Translations under genes and position numbers: made by a program
In this document: positions 10,998 to 25,131 of the stretch, in pieces
Numbering within the stretch: position 1 is the stretch's first letter
Layout of the letters: every line of letters starts with the position of its first letter
DNA from: Porites lobata
Taxonomy: Eukaryota; Cnidaria; Anthozoa; Scleractinia; Poritidae
NCBI GenBank assembly: GCA_942486035.1
Contig: CALNXK010000133.1
Coordinates: 575,001 to 639,000, forward strand
DNA: 64,000 nucleotides
Direction: 5' to 3'
The notes under the pieces: generated by a model
What the model was told of the DNA's origin: nothing
What the model saw: the letters and a program-made list of their open reading frames with translations, nothing else
The model's database searches: none

Positions 10998-12164
10998 ACG
11001 ATATCTCTAAAACAAAATAAGTAGTCGGTTAGCTTGAAAAAGTTTTCCTTGACCAATGTTGGAGCCAAAGGGTGGAACGCCACACCAAAACACCGTAAAA
11101 AACAGTCTGAAATACAGTAAAAACGATTGCTGAGACTGTAGCAGTTTAGATCTTAAAAACACATCAGACGTCCTTTCTTTTATGCCGCCTCTGCTGAAAG
11201 ATCTTTTGATTAAAAGAATTTGCTACTTAGGGAAGGGATCTTGATGAGGCTGGTTCCTGACCGCCGAGAATAAACCAGCTCATTAAAGAGAATCAGTTGA
11301 GCCTGATCCTTAATCTTTATCTTTCATCGGTTAATAAGCACTAGCACAGACTAATTGTGGCAATGGATGGTCATAATTAGGCAGTCTGAGAACAAAAACA
11401 AAAAACAAAAAACAGTTAAAGGGGAGCAAATCTGGGTGAGAGCTACTATGTAAAAGAAAAATAAATTGAACTGAACCTGTTGAATCAAAGATGAATCTGT
11501 CAACTTATTCATAACAATGTGAATGATATGAACACTCGCCTTTACACTGACCTACATTATGTCGAGCCTGTCCGGCTGGAAATTATCAAACTTCATAAAG
11601 TTCCAGTGATTTATGAAATTTATGAAATATTCGTCTTTAAGGCATGGTCACATGTCAAAAGGATTAATGCTTCTGGCCCAGATGACTAGTGCCCTTTTGG
11701 TCTTGGAAGTAGCTAGTATGCCCTGGAACACACACCCGTGTGTGATAACACATATTTTCAATGTTCCCTTCGCTACACAGCGGGTAAGCTATTCCCAAGG
11801 AGACAAATATTTCTGTTTGCATCAACTTAGTCCGATATCAGTTTAGTCCTGGATTTTGAACATGAAGAGTTAGCCAGAGGTTCTATCCTTGTAACCATTC
11901 CGCAAATGGAACTTCTTAGTGACTGCCAGTTCGTACATTGTCATCTTTTCTTTTAACATTTTTGCTGCGGAGCGACCGAAGGGAGCGAGCAGCAACATAA
12001 TCAGGATTTAAAGGAAATATATAAAGGGGCGACGAATTCTCGAATTCATCACTTTTTACCACAATGCATTGCATTTAACCACACTTTTTACCACAATGCA
12101 TTGCATTTAACCAGAGTGCATTGAGCCACGAACAACTCAAATAAAAACACGGGGAAGTAGTGCA
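9236..12164. other. Upstream region of the membrane-protein exon, no gene found
   Basis: The missing 5' exons of the minus-strand gene would be expected here or further right, but no candidate combines protein character with splice sites. The best frame (minus, 10670-10870) is not convincing. A (TA)n run lies at 10949-10993, and a palindromic GAGCGACC/GGGAGCGAGC segment lies near 11965-11995. Confidence 0.35.
10945..10993. repeat. (TA)n microsatellite
   Basis: An uninterrupted run of about 22 TA dinucleotides directly visible after GTTTATATAT. Confidence 0.9.
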
Positions 12165-13037
12165 TCGTTCGCTGCTCAGTTCTACAGCACGGTTAGAGGT
12201 CTTACCAAATTTTAAGACACGCAGGAGTCTTTCAGATGAGTACGATGGTTAACTTGGGGAGTGGATTTCAATTCAAGAGCCTTTGACTCGTCCAGGTGTT
12301 AAACCTGACGAGAAGATGAGCATTTGCTCTTCGACTCCGCAACACGGGGGATATACAAATTCCAGCTTGCTAGAAGGTGATGTGAAAGTGAGAAAATGTC
12401 ATATAATGCTATTCTTAAGAAACTGTATGAGCCGAAAATGGATGTGATTTTGACCATTAGCTTCAAAATAACAGCGGAAATAGAGATAACAAAACACATG
12501 TTTTGTGTCCTACTTTGCAGACCAGGACGTGTATCGGCGTTTTGAAAAGCATAATTATGTTCTTTCATTCATTCATTGCCATGGAATATGCGTTTGCATT
12601 GTTTTTTCACCGTTAATAGCTCGGTTAACGGGGCTGGCGATCATCTTGCCGGCGGAAGTTTCATAGAAAAGGAATAAAGTGACACACTTCTCCCAGAAAT
12701 TACGTAATCAGCCTCTGTGGTGTAGTGGTTCATTAGGTGTAGTCGCGTCGAGTCGAAGGTGCCGGGTTCGAGTCCTGCCGAAATATCCTACTTTCCTTTT
12801 TTTTTTTTTTCCTTTTTTTGTGTTGTTGTTTTCTATAAATATATAGCTAAATAACTGTTACTTAATAAAGTGCAACAAACAGCAAGAAAATTATTGCGTT
12901 TCCAGAGAAAATATCGTGCACTGTATATTAAATATCTGGATAATCAATCTCAATTTCTATTATTTCCTAAAATTTACTGTGGGAAAACCAGAGTTGATAA
13001 CCACTTGATCATTTTCTAAACAACGTTCCCACAAGTT
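12165..13037. mobile_element. Second, 5'-diverged copy of the tRNA-containing element
   Basis: It shares with 1205-2199 the segments CTACAGCACGGTTAG, GAGGTCTTACCAAATTT, the tRNA-like module, the T-rich tract and the terminal AACAACGTNCCCAC segment. The left inverted end is not recognisable, so this copy is truncated or eroded on that side. No coding capacity. Confidence 0.6.
12713..12785 (+). repeat. tRNA-like segment, copy 2
   Basis: TGGTGTAGTGGTT (A-box) and GGTTCGAGTCC (B-box) are almost canonical internal pol III promoter boxes, followed by a T-rich tract that could terminate pol III. The ends do not form a 7-bp acceptor stem, so this is a tRNA-derived repeat, not a tRNA gene. Confidence 0.55.
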
Positions 13038-15202
13038 CTTTCTATAGACTGATAGTAATTATTCTAGTACTTTCCAACATGTAAATAGGACATTCAATGT
13101 CATTTTTGATTCTTTTAAGTCTCACTGCCTAACTAATGCCAGTATCAACAGAATGTGCCGCAGCATTACTATCTTTTAGATACCCTAGTAGAAAATAGAA
13201 TAGATCAATTTCAATATAATAAAATTCTCAATTGAATCCGAGGCTTAGGGGAATAAAACGTAATCATCTTGAGGAGGCTGAGCAATGAATAATTCATTTG
13301 TAATTTCCTCAAGCATCGCAGCCAAGTGTGAATTTTGATATATCGCAATAGAGAGGAGAAGTCGTTACGTCACGTTGCCATGGTAGCGAAATTTTTGGAT
13401 GACAACAAACCGAAAATTCACTTAAAAAGTAAATTCGCACTGTTTCAAACTTAATCGATCTTATTCAATTTCATTTAATTTTTCAAATGTCGGCGAAATT
13501 ATACTGGTTTTAATTCGAAAGGACCGTATCTAAGTTTAGAAAAAGAAAAAGAAACTTTTTGTCTTGTGTTCAAGTACTCCTTAAAGCGGGCGCGTGAAAT
13601 TAGGAAGTTTCATGTTGCAGTTGTGCAACGACGGCTATCGTGCAAAGTTGCTGTTTTGTTAACTAAACGTATCGGGGTTTTTTTTGTCTTTCTCGTTACT
13701 GTCGCCGTAGTCGTTGCTTAATCTCGGCCCTATCGTTGTCATCCAGAAATTTGGCTACCACGGTAACTTGACGTCTCCCTTCTCCCTTCTATTAATCCGA
13801 TTAAATTCTAGCCACTTTTAGCAGGAAGGAAAGGGTATAAGGCCTAGATGCCAGTCACTGACCATCTATCGCTGGCAAATGTTAGCTCTCGTTTTGTATA
13901 ATCTCCTCACGGTGGCCAACCACCTTACTAACGATAACGATGAACATGATTTTCACCTGCTTTGTCTATTTGAAAATCTGTCATAACAAAGGAACAAAGA
14001 GAGTAACCGAACATCAGCAGGGTATGAAAATAACTATGTGTATCAGAATGGCTGGTGATTTTTGGCCCAGCACGGAAGTCTAAATCACACTTGCATGGGA
14101 AGCAATGGTCCCATTACCTCCCACAAAGTCTGTTGTTCACCTTCATCGACTGTCGTAATTAATAAAGCCCTTTCTGACGCAGCACTACGGGCGCTACAAG
14201 GTTCAAGAAGCCTCAGTTGGTCAAAACGATAATAAATATACAAAAAAACGTATGAAATTCACTAGTAATTCAGTCACTGTCACTTAAAATTATAAAGTTT
14301 CACACATCGATAATAAAAAAAAAGAGCGGTAACGACTTATCAAAACACTTAATTTAATTTTCAAACAGTTGCTGCTGGTACCTGTTCATTATATAAATAT
14401 TCCTACAAGATCCATTAATATGTCTGATTGCTAAAAAAAAACTGCAGTTATAATGATCAGCTTCTTGTTTTCATATTACTTCAGCTGAAGATTACTCCGA
14501 ACTAGACATTCATTTTTTTCTGTATAAATGGGCTACTTTTCATCCGAAGGGTCGTCATTAGTGTGATACTGTCTCCATAAAAAATGAGTGTCAGCAGGGA
14601 CAATTTACCTAATTCACCGACATTCTATTTTTTTTTTTATAGTCTGCCCTTAGTTATTCCACTTGTAAGTTGGATAATACGTCTCGTCTTTAATGAAAGG
14701 CATAAAGTCCAATCACTTTTGTTTGAAATCTCTCGTACATGAAAAAGAATTTTACAAGTAACAATTTTAAAAGTAGTTTGGTCTATCCATTACAAAAAAG
14801 CAATTACATTAATAAAACATAGTAGACTTCAAACACAAACTCTGATTTCTAGTTTGAAGAGAAAATCTGTGTCAAGCGTAATTACACCTAAAATTGAAAC
14901 CGCGCCAATCGTATATTTTTTAGTCCAAAAAATAGTTCAAAACTGATCGAGCACACGTTAGAAAAAACATGGAAAACGCTGAAGACATCTCTTCTGGAAG
15001 AATATTACAAGTACTGTGAAGGATTAATGAAGGCATATTTAAATTCAAGATTTTATCTTATATGTTTTGTTCAGACGCTTTTTTATAATAAAAAGCGTGA
15101 AAACCTAGCATATTTTAGTGTATTCGATTTAAACAGCGTGGAAATGACTCATGATTATTTGTGTCTGGAAATTCAGCCACCTGCATTGTTTACCAGCGTT
15201 GT
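13038..15202. other. Intergenic stretch 5' of the first cadherin
   Basis: AT-rich with no supported coding exon. Promoter and 5' UTR sequences of the cadherin gene must lie in or near its right part or further left if a non-coding first exon exists. No decisive TATA box or initiator is visible. Confidence 0.35.
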
Positions 15203-15352
15203 CTAAGCAGGGTGGAACCACAAATACTTTACAAAATGAGGAACAAACCAATCATACTTGGATATCAAATACACTGTAATTTGGGCGCGACGACCGGCAA
15301 GCAACTCTTCCAAGCTGTCATAGGGCATTTGAGCTAAACCAAACAAAACTGA
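15203..15352 (-). pseudogene. Orphan terminal-exon-like segment
   Basis: On the minus strand a strong acceptor (a T-rich tract then ACAAATATACAG) opens a 49-codon frame starting SVLFGLAQMPYDSLEELLAG and ending VKYLWFHPA before a stop. The composition is protein-like. Upstream on this strand lies the start of the cadherin gene, so no partner exons are apparent. It may be a leftover exon of a displaced gene, an exon of a gene nested in cadherin introns, or chance. I do not recognise the sequence. Confidence 0.25.
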
Positions 15353-15727
15353 CTGTATATTTGTGGCAAAAAAACAAGGCTTAGCAGTATCTCGCTTGTT
15401 GGCCAAACGAAGTTTTTGTGAAAAAAAAAGCGGTCAATGGCAAATTATGTACGTCCGAATAAGGAAGAGCCCTTTTAAGAAGAAAAGATTTGACTGCTTC
15501 CAAGCCTCAAAACGTGGGCTGAACTTGTAACACAGCGGTATCCAATAATTACATAGTTCATCACCTGCGTGGCATAATTAAGAAGACTCAATTCCAAGTA
15601 ACTTTTTTGATTTGATGGCACCTTAAGGAAGAGAAGATGAAACTTCTATAGAGGAAGATAATTAATCAAAATTTTCATACAACACTTCAATTGCCTAACC
15701 AGATCAAACAGCCAAATCAGACAGAAA

Positions 15728-17882
15728 ATGCGTTGTACGTTTTGGGAAATTGTACTTCATTTGTTTATACATCTCATATTTTACGCAAGTGCACAGTGGA
15801 AGAATTTTATCGAAATCAACGTTCCTGAAGGGAAGCCCGCACCATACACAGTTTATGACGCGCTTCCACTGCCTACTGGTAGAGACAGATATTCACTACT
15901 GTACGCTCAAAAAGGCGATTCGCTCGACAAAGTTGGTCTGTTCAAGGTCTCACCTTCCGGTGTCATAACAACCGTTCAACCGCTCATTTACGAGAAAGGA
16001 AAACCGAATAAGTATGACTTAACAATCGTGAAAAGACCAAGCAAAGAGACAGATGGTGGACTTGCCACGACAGTACGGGTAACAGTACAGGATATAAATA
16101 ACTTTACACCATTGTTCGCTTTTCAATTATACAACGGAACCATTAAAGAAAATTCACCTGCAGATACGACTGTTATGGGTTTGGAGAATTGCTACGCTGA
16201 GGATCGTGATTCTTCTGGAGTAAGAGTTTATAAAATCATCAGAGGGAATGAGAAGGGGTATTTTAAGGCAGAAAAGCGTGATGTGGGGGAGAAAAGTTTC
16301 TTGCAGTTGAAAGCAACAAGCAAGCCAATCAAACGAGGTAAAACCACGCCTTTTATGACCTTGACAGTAGAAGCTGCAGACATGGGAAACCCGCCATTAA
16401 CCGCTCGCACGACGATTAGAATTCTGATTGAAGAGATGAACGACCATGCACCGGTTTTCAACAAAAACAGCTACGAGCGCGCTATAAGCGAAGATACGCC
16501 AACAATGACGCCGATACTTAAAGTGCAAGCAACAGACCAAGATGGAGGAGTGGATGGAGAAATTTATTATTTCTTTCAAACTCTGTCCAGCTTTTTCACT
16601 ATTAATGTCTTCACGGGTGTTGTAATGCTCGTACGCGAATTGGACTATTCTCAAAGCAATCAGCGCTTACAGCAGTTGACAGTCGTTGCGCGTGATGCAG
16701 GAAATCCCAGCAAAGAGACCATAGCTTCTGTTATCATCACTGTACCTCTAGATATTCCTAACTTTCCATTTTCTGGCTCTTCGAGCTCCGATCAAGAAAA
16801 CACAGTACCATTCTTTCTCTATGCTCCATATCATTTTACAGTCCATGCATCATTTCCGGTAAAAGGAAGTCTTGGCGCCATCTTTGCGGTAGACGAGGAT
16901 CCACCGGGCTCAAACAGTGACCTGCGATACTCACTAGTCAGCACCTCTAGTGTGTTTGCCATCGATTCATTTAGTGGTGTTTTAACAGTGAGCGGGGGTC
17001 TTAATGTGCAGACATATACATTAACAGTGAAAGCTAAGGACCAGGGAAGCCCTTCAAAAGAAGCGGAAGCCCAGGTAAAGATTGTAGTCAAGGACTCAGG
17101 TAATTCCCAGGACTACCCTGTGTTCAGTGATCCTATACAAGTTCTTAGGGTAGCTGAAAATGTAGAAGTCGGTAGGTCAGTATTTCAAGCTTCGGTAATC
17201 TTCGACTCCAGTTCTAGTAAAGGTGTCGTGTACTCGGCAATCTCCGGTTCGGCACTGCCATACTTCGAAGTTGACGAGGTTAATGGAGTGATGAGAACTG
17301 CTGCCCATCTGGACAGAGAAACACAAGCAACTTATGATATGATGATAGAGGCAAGAAACAAGGAGAAACTACCACGTCATTCCTATCTTTACGTCACAAT
17401 TGATATCACGGATGTAGACGATGCTTACCCGGACTTTAGCAAATCAGCTTATAACGCAGGGGTTCCCGAGGGGAGTCCTAAAGGGACGTTTGTCACTGTA
17501 ATACATGCAATAGACAAAGATAACCAGGTGGTTGTATATGAAACATTAAATTACCGGTCAGAGTTTGAAATTGAATCTAACACTGGTGTGATAAGAACTA
17601 AGCGAGTTCTTGAACGAGCAACGGGTGACATAGAATTTCTTCTTTATGTTACTGCCCATGATGAAGATGGAAAAACATCTGACGCGATTGTGAAAATCCA
17701 AGTTATCAGTTCCCCTGACTCAATTGCCAAGTTTTGGAAGCAGTCTTATGAAGTGTCATTGAGAGAAGGACAGGGCCTGGTACCGAACTTGTTGTGTATC
17801 GCGGCCTCCGGAAGTCAAGGGAATGTTAAGTATTCAATGAAATCTGGAGGAGACAGCAGATTTCAAATCGATCCTGTTACTG
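15728..17882 (+). CDS. Cadherin exon 1: signal peptide and EC1 to part of EC7
   Basis: The ATG at 15728 starts MRCTFWEIVLHLFIHLIFYA, a good secretory signal with probable cleavage after ASAQ. Residues 1-718 hold EC1-EC6 and the first half of EC7. Linkers seen are DINNFTPLF, EMNDHAPVF and ITDVDDAYPDF; others are degenerate (ISSPDSIAKF). The exon ends in phase 1 at DPVTG|GTAAGT. The 2.2-kb exon encodes six repeats without introns, unlike the small exons that follow. The in-frame read-through to 17953 is intronic. Confidence 0.92.
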
Positions 17883-20800
17883 GTAAGTTTAAGACACAAT
17901 ATGCCATTGCGGTAATTTTGAACAAAACTCCATGCATCCGACATGAATTTTAATTTTCACTTCTAAGTGAAAGACAATTTGCTCATGAAATTACGCTATT
18001 CTACTGTTTTAATTGCTCCTCTTAATTTCTTCCACAAATTATTACTATACTTTTTTTTGGCATTACTTTACCCTTTGCTATTGTCCTTAGTATTAAACTA
18101 TGATTGTGGACCTAATAATAGTCAATCGGATCAAAATTCTATCTATCCATGCAGTTTATTACCATCGACTGAAGACACAATTCACCTTGAGCCTGAAAAT
18201 GAACACGCACAGGTTGTCGAAGCTTTAGTCACTCTTACTGACAACAGTCCTATTCAGGACTACAGCCACCTGGATGATCATAATTATTTCGCTAACTTCC
18301 AACAGGTTCGTTGTCAGTGAAAGACACTTTCTATTACAAGTTTGATCAAGGTGGTTATGTTGTTGAAGTAGGAGCACAGAGTGAAGGTTCTTCTCAAATT
18401 GACTACGTACCAGTAACCGTGAAGATCGAAAACGAAGATGAACCGCCGATTTTTCAGAAGGACAGTTATGAAGTTACAACTCCAGAAAATGTAGCCAAGG
18501 GAACCAAAATCCTCGTTAAGAACACTGAAGGGTTTCGTTTCTCGACGGATGATAAGTCCCTGGCTGATTTTGACTGCACACTAGAGGATATTACTGCTGT
18601 ACAAATTCTTGATCATTTCCAAGTTGAACGCATGAACTCAGAATGCCAGCTAATAGCCATCAAGAACTTCACACAGGTCCCTGACCGAGAATTCAGATTT
18701 AAAGTCCGTGTAACAAACGTCAAACAACGAAACTTTTTTGGTTCTGCATCTGTGACGGTAAAAATAACAGACACTAATGACTACCCTCCTGAGTTTGAAC
18801 AATCTGATTACTGGGTGTCTGTACCGAGCAGTACCCCCAAGGGAACAAGTTTGTTACGAATTGTTGCTACTGACAGGGACACCCAGGGGAGCGAAGGAAT
18901 TGTGTTGGAACTCGAAGACGATAACAGCAGGTTTGTTTTTGTTTCGTCATCCTTTCTCTTTTACTGCGTTTAAAGATTTTACTTTTTTTAGTCGATAATA
19001 ACAGTATAGCTAATTGTGTTTTGTTTGAAAGATCGCTTTTGAAATTTAATCCACTAATTTCAAGCAAGGTAGATTTGATTTGCTAATTTGAAAAGTCATT
19101 TGATTTCTAACTGTTAAACAGGGCCATCCAACTACAATTTTTGGCAACATTCTAAATACTAAACGAAAACATTTTATGAAAAGGTTTCCATAACATTTTC
19201 GGGTTTTTACAATGTTCCGTACTTGGGCGGTCTGGTAGCTCTCGGAACAAAGGTAAAAAGATCAAACAAAAGAAACAATGGACCCTAGCACTAGCCTGAA
19301 TTTCATCCGATTACTTCGAGTCATTATTACCCTCTCAGTAACGTCTGAATCGACCGGCCGTTAATGTCGTCCAGTGACGTCACTCCCTACCCGAAAACCG
19401 GGTAGTGATTTTCATTGGTTGATTGTCTAAACATTCGCATAATTATGTATAATTATGAAAATTTTAGCCGGATTGTCGCTTGATATTCAACGGATCGCTT
19501 CCCTGGCATTCTTTCGTGTAGTTCAAACATTTCGATAAGCTTAATCTTTATCTTAAATAGCAAAATTGCCCTTGTCTTCGAAACTGAAATGCTAAATTGA
19601 ACTGCGAATGAAGAATCATTGCGGAGAGTCGGTAGGTTTTTCATTTAGAGCCGCTTTGTGGTTTCGGCGGCCGGTGATTTTGTTTACGCGAAGTTTTCTG
19701 AGATCAATGTTATAATTCGACCTTCTTGCTATTTTCACCGTCAAGTGTAATGATTCTGTTAGCTTTTCTTTCTTGTTTCCTTGTTTTTTTCCTTCGTTAA
19801 GGACCAAATAGCTTCTTTTCAATCACGTCTAAAAAGCAAATCATTGTATTTTTGACGGGCGGGTAAGTTTTCCGTCTGATTTTTTTTGGGTTGAAAGACG
19901 CCGGGATTTTTTTCATTCCGTGATTGCGACCGAGTTTGATTATTCCAGAAGATAAATAATAAAATTTGCTGATGCAAAAACACTGAGGGATTTTTTTTGG
20001 GTAGACACAAAATATGAACCTCTGTCGGAGTTGAAACTGCATGCAGTTGTGTGTTTATTTATTGCGTGATTTTGAACGTTGAATTCATGAACGGGGAGTT
20101 GTACGAGTTTGAACGTTGAAGATGAAAAAAAAATAAAGCAATTCTGTATAATGCAGACATTTCCAAACGATATTTCTCGGTTTGCCACTTGAAAATCGTG
20201 TTTTACTTTTTGTATGAATTAAAGCAAAGGTCAAGGAGTAGTGACGTCCCTTAAACATAGGACGGCATTTTAACGGCATATTTTTATCCGGTCGATTCAG
20301 TTCGTTACTGAGGGATTATAGGGTAATAACGACTCAGGCAGAAAAAAGGGTAATCGGATGAAATTAAAAATGGGCAATTATACCATTTTTTACCCTATCC
20401 ATGAAACAATAGAGCGTTTTCACATGACGTCACGGCGGCCATACTGGTGTTCCAAAACAATGAAACGGCAGCTATGTTGGTGTACCAAGAAAATCCTTTG
20501 GGAGTTGAACTCTTTTCTCATGTAAATGTTTTTTCTTTTGTTCCAATAAAAATTAGCAGGATAAGATGCTGGCCACTTTGAGTTAAAATAACTCCACGAA
20601 AAATAACTCCACTGTAAGGAGTTAAATTAGCCCCACTAGAGGAGTTATTATAACTCCCTGAAAATTACAGTGTGGCCACGTGAGTGAAAACGCTCTATAC
20701 AGCTTCAATAGCTTCCCAAGAGCGACTGCAATTAGGAAAGGATCTTGAAAAAATGTGTCGCTCCCAGCTTCTTAGGAAGGGATATTCCTTGCCAGCGGAC

Positions 20801-23800
20801 TTTTTGCCGTTATTCCCCAGACGGCTATTGAAATATATATCTTAACTTAACCAAGATCAATAATTTCTATACCACCAGGGTGTCTTTTCCAGTCTTAATT
20901 CCTCTGTGTCTTCAAATCCTGCCAGAAAATCTGCTTTATATGCTAGAAATAATAAGAATTTCCAAGCATTACTTGTTAACCAGATGGGGAACAGATATTT
21001 AATGCAACCACTTCACTGTTTTGGCCTTTGGGTGTTAAATAAAACTTGGGAACTCTTAAATTTTTAGAAATATAAATGTGTAGCCACAGATCTCTTCTAA
21101 TTTTCTCTACCGACCTTTGAAATCAATGGTAGTCTTCAATGATACTCCCAGTGATACTTAATGATACTTCTATTTATAATGATACTTATATGATACTCTC
21201 AATGATTCTTATTTCTGCTTTTTTAATCCTTAGGTTCCATATAGATAATCAAGGCGACTTGGTTACTAAGACATCCAATCTGCCAGAAAATACGTTCTAC
21301 GAATTTAAGGTCAAGGCAACAGAAACAGGTTAGTGATCATAACAGCATCGTTAAATCACCTGTCTTTAAGCTTTTAAGCGGTGCGGAAGTTGGTAAACAT
21401 AGGCCGTATAGCTTAAAGAAATATATAATCCCGATTTCTTTTTGTAGATTGTTAGTGGACAGGGGCATACAGCCTTAGTTTACAAGTTAGCCCGAATTAT
21501 CGGAGGATACGAAAATGCACAAAGTCAGAGTTATAATTGTGAGGTGAAGATCAGTGACCTCGGTTGTCAATGATCCTTACACGGTACTTCTCAATTCGCT
21601 TCCCTGGATTAAAAGTAAAATGTAAATCTCATGTTGTCTCTTGGTTACACAGGGCCAGAAAAGAAATGGAACAAGGTTTCAGTTAAAGTATCAGTGCTTA
21701 GTGACCCATTTTCTCCCGTGCAATTTGAAAGCTCAAGTTATTCAAAGACTCTGCCTGAAGACGCTACAAAAGGTTCCACAATTTTCATTGTGAAAGCGTC
21801 ACGCTCTGGTTCAGAAAGCGGTATAACATATTCCATAGTTGGTGAAGATCCACATAAAACTTTCAAAATTGATGATTCTAAAAGCGGAAATATCACTCTG
21901 GCGAAGGCTCTGGACTATGAATCAAAAAAGAACTACAAGTTGATCATACGGGCAACCTTTTCTTCCCCTGGTAATGTCCCGGATGTAACAGCAGAGGTGA
22001 CAGGCGAGGTTACGGTGACAGATGTTAATGATAATAAACCCAGATTTCTTCTTTACAAGTCCGTTACTCGGATTGCGATTGACAGCTACACGCCCAGTGG
22101 AACCACAGTTTTTCAGGTACACAATTCCATGACAATCGGCCATACTATATTCATCATCATCACAGTATTATTCTTTGATATATAATATGATAATCGGTCA
22201 TATTATTATCATTATTATTATCGTCGTTGATGTTGCTGTTGTTGTTAGCGCCATATTTATTAAATTTTGCCACAATATGTCAAAATCTGAGCAGAAAATG
22301 AACGTCATAGCAAATCGTATTTTTAATGAAACGGTTTGAAAGAGAATAGCTTACCACTGGCAAACATAGGAACTGCAGCCACAAACATACATGCGGCATG
22401 TGAAGTTCATTTTATTTTGTTTAAACGTACAGCACTATTGCCCCAACTAAAAAGGCTAGAAAAGAAAGGAGAGGGATTTATTTCAATGGCTTTATAGCAT
22501 GAATGCATCTGCCTGAGAATCATAAGTTAAAACACTTGGTGCAGCATATAAAGCACACATCAATTTTAATGTTAAGCTGGAAGCTTGAGACTTTAATTAT
22601 TATTATTACTATTATTATTATTATTATTGTTATTATCATGATGTTAGAAATTCGAGTTTATATTAAAGTTAGAGACTTCCATTAAATCATCAAAAACACG
22701 GTAAAAAAATACATCCAAGTAGTACAGAAAGCTGTTGGCAAGTTAAAATATTAAGGGTTTCAAATTTAAGGTAGTGCCTTAACATCTATGATAATTATAT
22801 TTATCAAAAAGACACAAGTTCATTGAATAGACCCTAAACCTTCCATGGTTTTTTAAATTTTTGAATGGGGCCAGTTATATCTGTCCACACAGATGGAAAG
22901 AGAGCCTTAAAATCGGTAAAGTTGTCAGTTTAAAAGTGATTTGTTGAGTGAATAGATAGATATAGCTTCAACGAGAAATGGTCCCTAATATTTCGCTCGC
23001 TTTGGGTGCTTTTAGGTTTTCTAATTTTAAGGCGGTCTTCCAAGCAGTGTCGATGGATGTTTTCGTCGGCTCCCTGGTCTTCGTCAAAAATTGAAAAAAA
23101 GCGTGGGAGAGTTTTTAATACGAGATATAAGGCGCAGGGAGGTTACCACTGGAGCTTGCATTTCACTACTTTCATTTCAGTGAAGAAAATAGACATAACT
23201 GCATTCATAATTAGGTTGAGTATGATCGTCCGGGTGAACCCAGTCCTGAATAGGACTGTTGTTGTTGACAGTTACACGGTCAGGACTGCGTTCACTCGGA
23301 CGATCATACTCAACGACCTACTTATAAAATGACTCCTGTGTTCAAACATTTTACATAAATACATTCATTCGCGGCATTTTCCCACAACAACTCTGTCTGG
23401 GGATCTATTTGTAAGCCTTCAATTTATCTTCATCATCATCATCAGTAGATAGTCATAACCTTTTTTTGTTTCTGCAGGTCAAAGCGATAGATAGAGATAC
23501 AGAGAATAATTTTGGTGAAATTTTATACACAATTTATGAAGCAGCCAGTGCCCCTTCCATAAACATTCCATTTTCCATCAATAGAAACACGGGCGATCTA
23601 AAAACTAACAGAGAAATAAGGTAAGATGAGCAGTTTATGGGATGAAAAATTGATTCTTGATCACAGTTACCAATCGACAAGAGATGAAGAGTTGATCTTG
23701 AAAGACAGATCAAATAAGTCTAGGCTAATGAATTATTTATGTCCCAATCCCTTTCTTCACGGTTGTAATTTAAGAATATACTTTTTAATATTACAAACAA

Positions 23801-25098
23801 TTTTCAAATAAAAAGGCTTGCTTGAATAGCATACTGAAAACCTACAGAGGATATCTGAAAAAAGTGTCCAGTGGGTTAACGGATTCTGAAAAAAACTTAT
23901 CCATTACTCTTCAAGTTCTTCTTCACACAGCAAAATAAAATAATTCAAAACAATACGTATACCTATTAAGACATGGTCCAATTGCTACAGACCTTATATA
24001 TTTTGTTGTTGTTGTTTTTTAATTTTTCCGATAAATGTATTGTGTTATACGACAACAATAATTTATCGTGCTTGCTTTCTATCGAAAAGTCCGATTAAGG
24101 CTTACCCATAATGCAAGTGTCTCTTCTCAGGTTTTCTGACGGGAGTAGCTACATGTTGGTTGTGAAAGCTACAGACGGTGGCGGAAAAGAAAGTGCCACG
24201 AATATTCATATTAATGTCATAAATGTCAATAAGCCCCCGGTGTTTAAGCAAGATGACTACAAAGCTACAGTCAAAGAAAACAGTCCAGTTGGTACCAAAG
24301 TTATTGACGTCAGAGCGGATTATGGAGACCCTTCTGCGTTGTTAAAGTACTTCTTTATTCAAGGGAATCAAGATAACATGTTTTGCATTGACTACTTGGG
24401 CGTTATTAGTGTGGCGCAACCCCTGGATCGCGAAAGTGTGCCTTCGTACGAGCTTACAGTGATGGTGTCCCTTAACAACAGGAATGACACCACTGTTGTC
24501 AAGGTTGAGCTGTTAGACTCGAATGATCATGCACCAACTTTTGAGAAGTCGCTTTTTACAATCGTAGTTCCAGAAAATCGAGGTTTGTTAGTTAAAGCTT
24601 GAGGATGTTATTAGGTTTCATCAATTACAGTTTTGATACTCACTGATCATTTTTCATCATTTTTAAAGTTTATATGGGCCCAAAGGTATCACTGATCATT
24701 TTTATCATAAAATGATGAAGATGACAATAACATAGTCTTTGACAATTGGCTTATACTGTACATAGTTTTTCTTAATTTTAATTAATTTATTAATTGAACC
24801 CTCTTAGTGGCCCGTTTCAATGGTCGTGCTACTGCCGTGCCGAACTCAATTGATCGAATTATATTCTACTTTAGCACGCCAGTAGCGCGACGTTTAAAAC
24901 CAAGTCGTGCTATCGCCGTGCCGAACTCAATTCATAAATTATAAATAAATTAGAATATAGTTAGAAGTTTGCAAAACAGTTTCTTTATTTTTGTGTTTTG
25001 TTTTCGGCAACAGTCGTTCTATTGCGAATTAAATTCGAAGTCTCAAACCAAGTAGTGCTAGTATCGTGCTGCAGTCGAGCTACAGTCGAGCCAGCTTA

Positions 25099-25131
<33 letters not shown>

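Noticed and set aside
1873..12785. Two functional tRNA genes
   Set aside because: A- and B-box-like motifs exist, but neither copy has a pairing acceptor stem or a convincing anticodon arm, and both lie in a repeated element.
19453..20279. Chain of small minus-strand frames as a gene in cadherin intron 2
   Set aside because: They lie inside a repeated inverted-end element, overlap in different frames and have no recognised domain.
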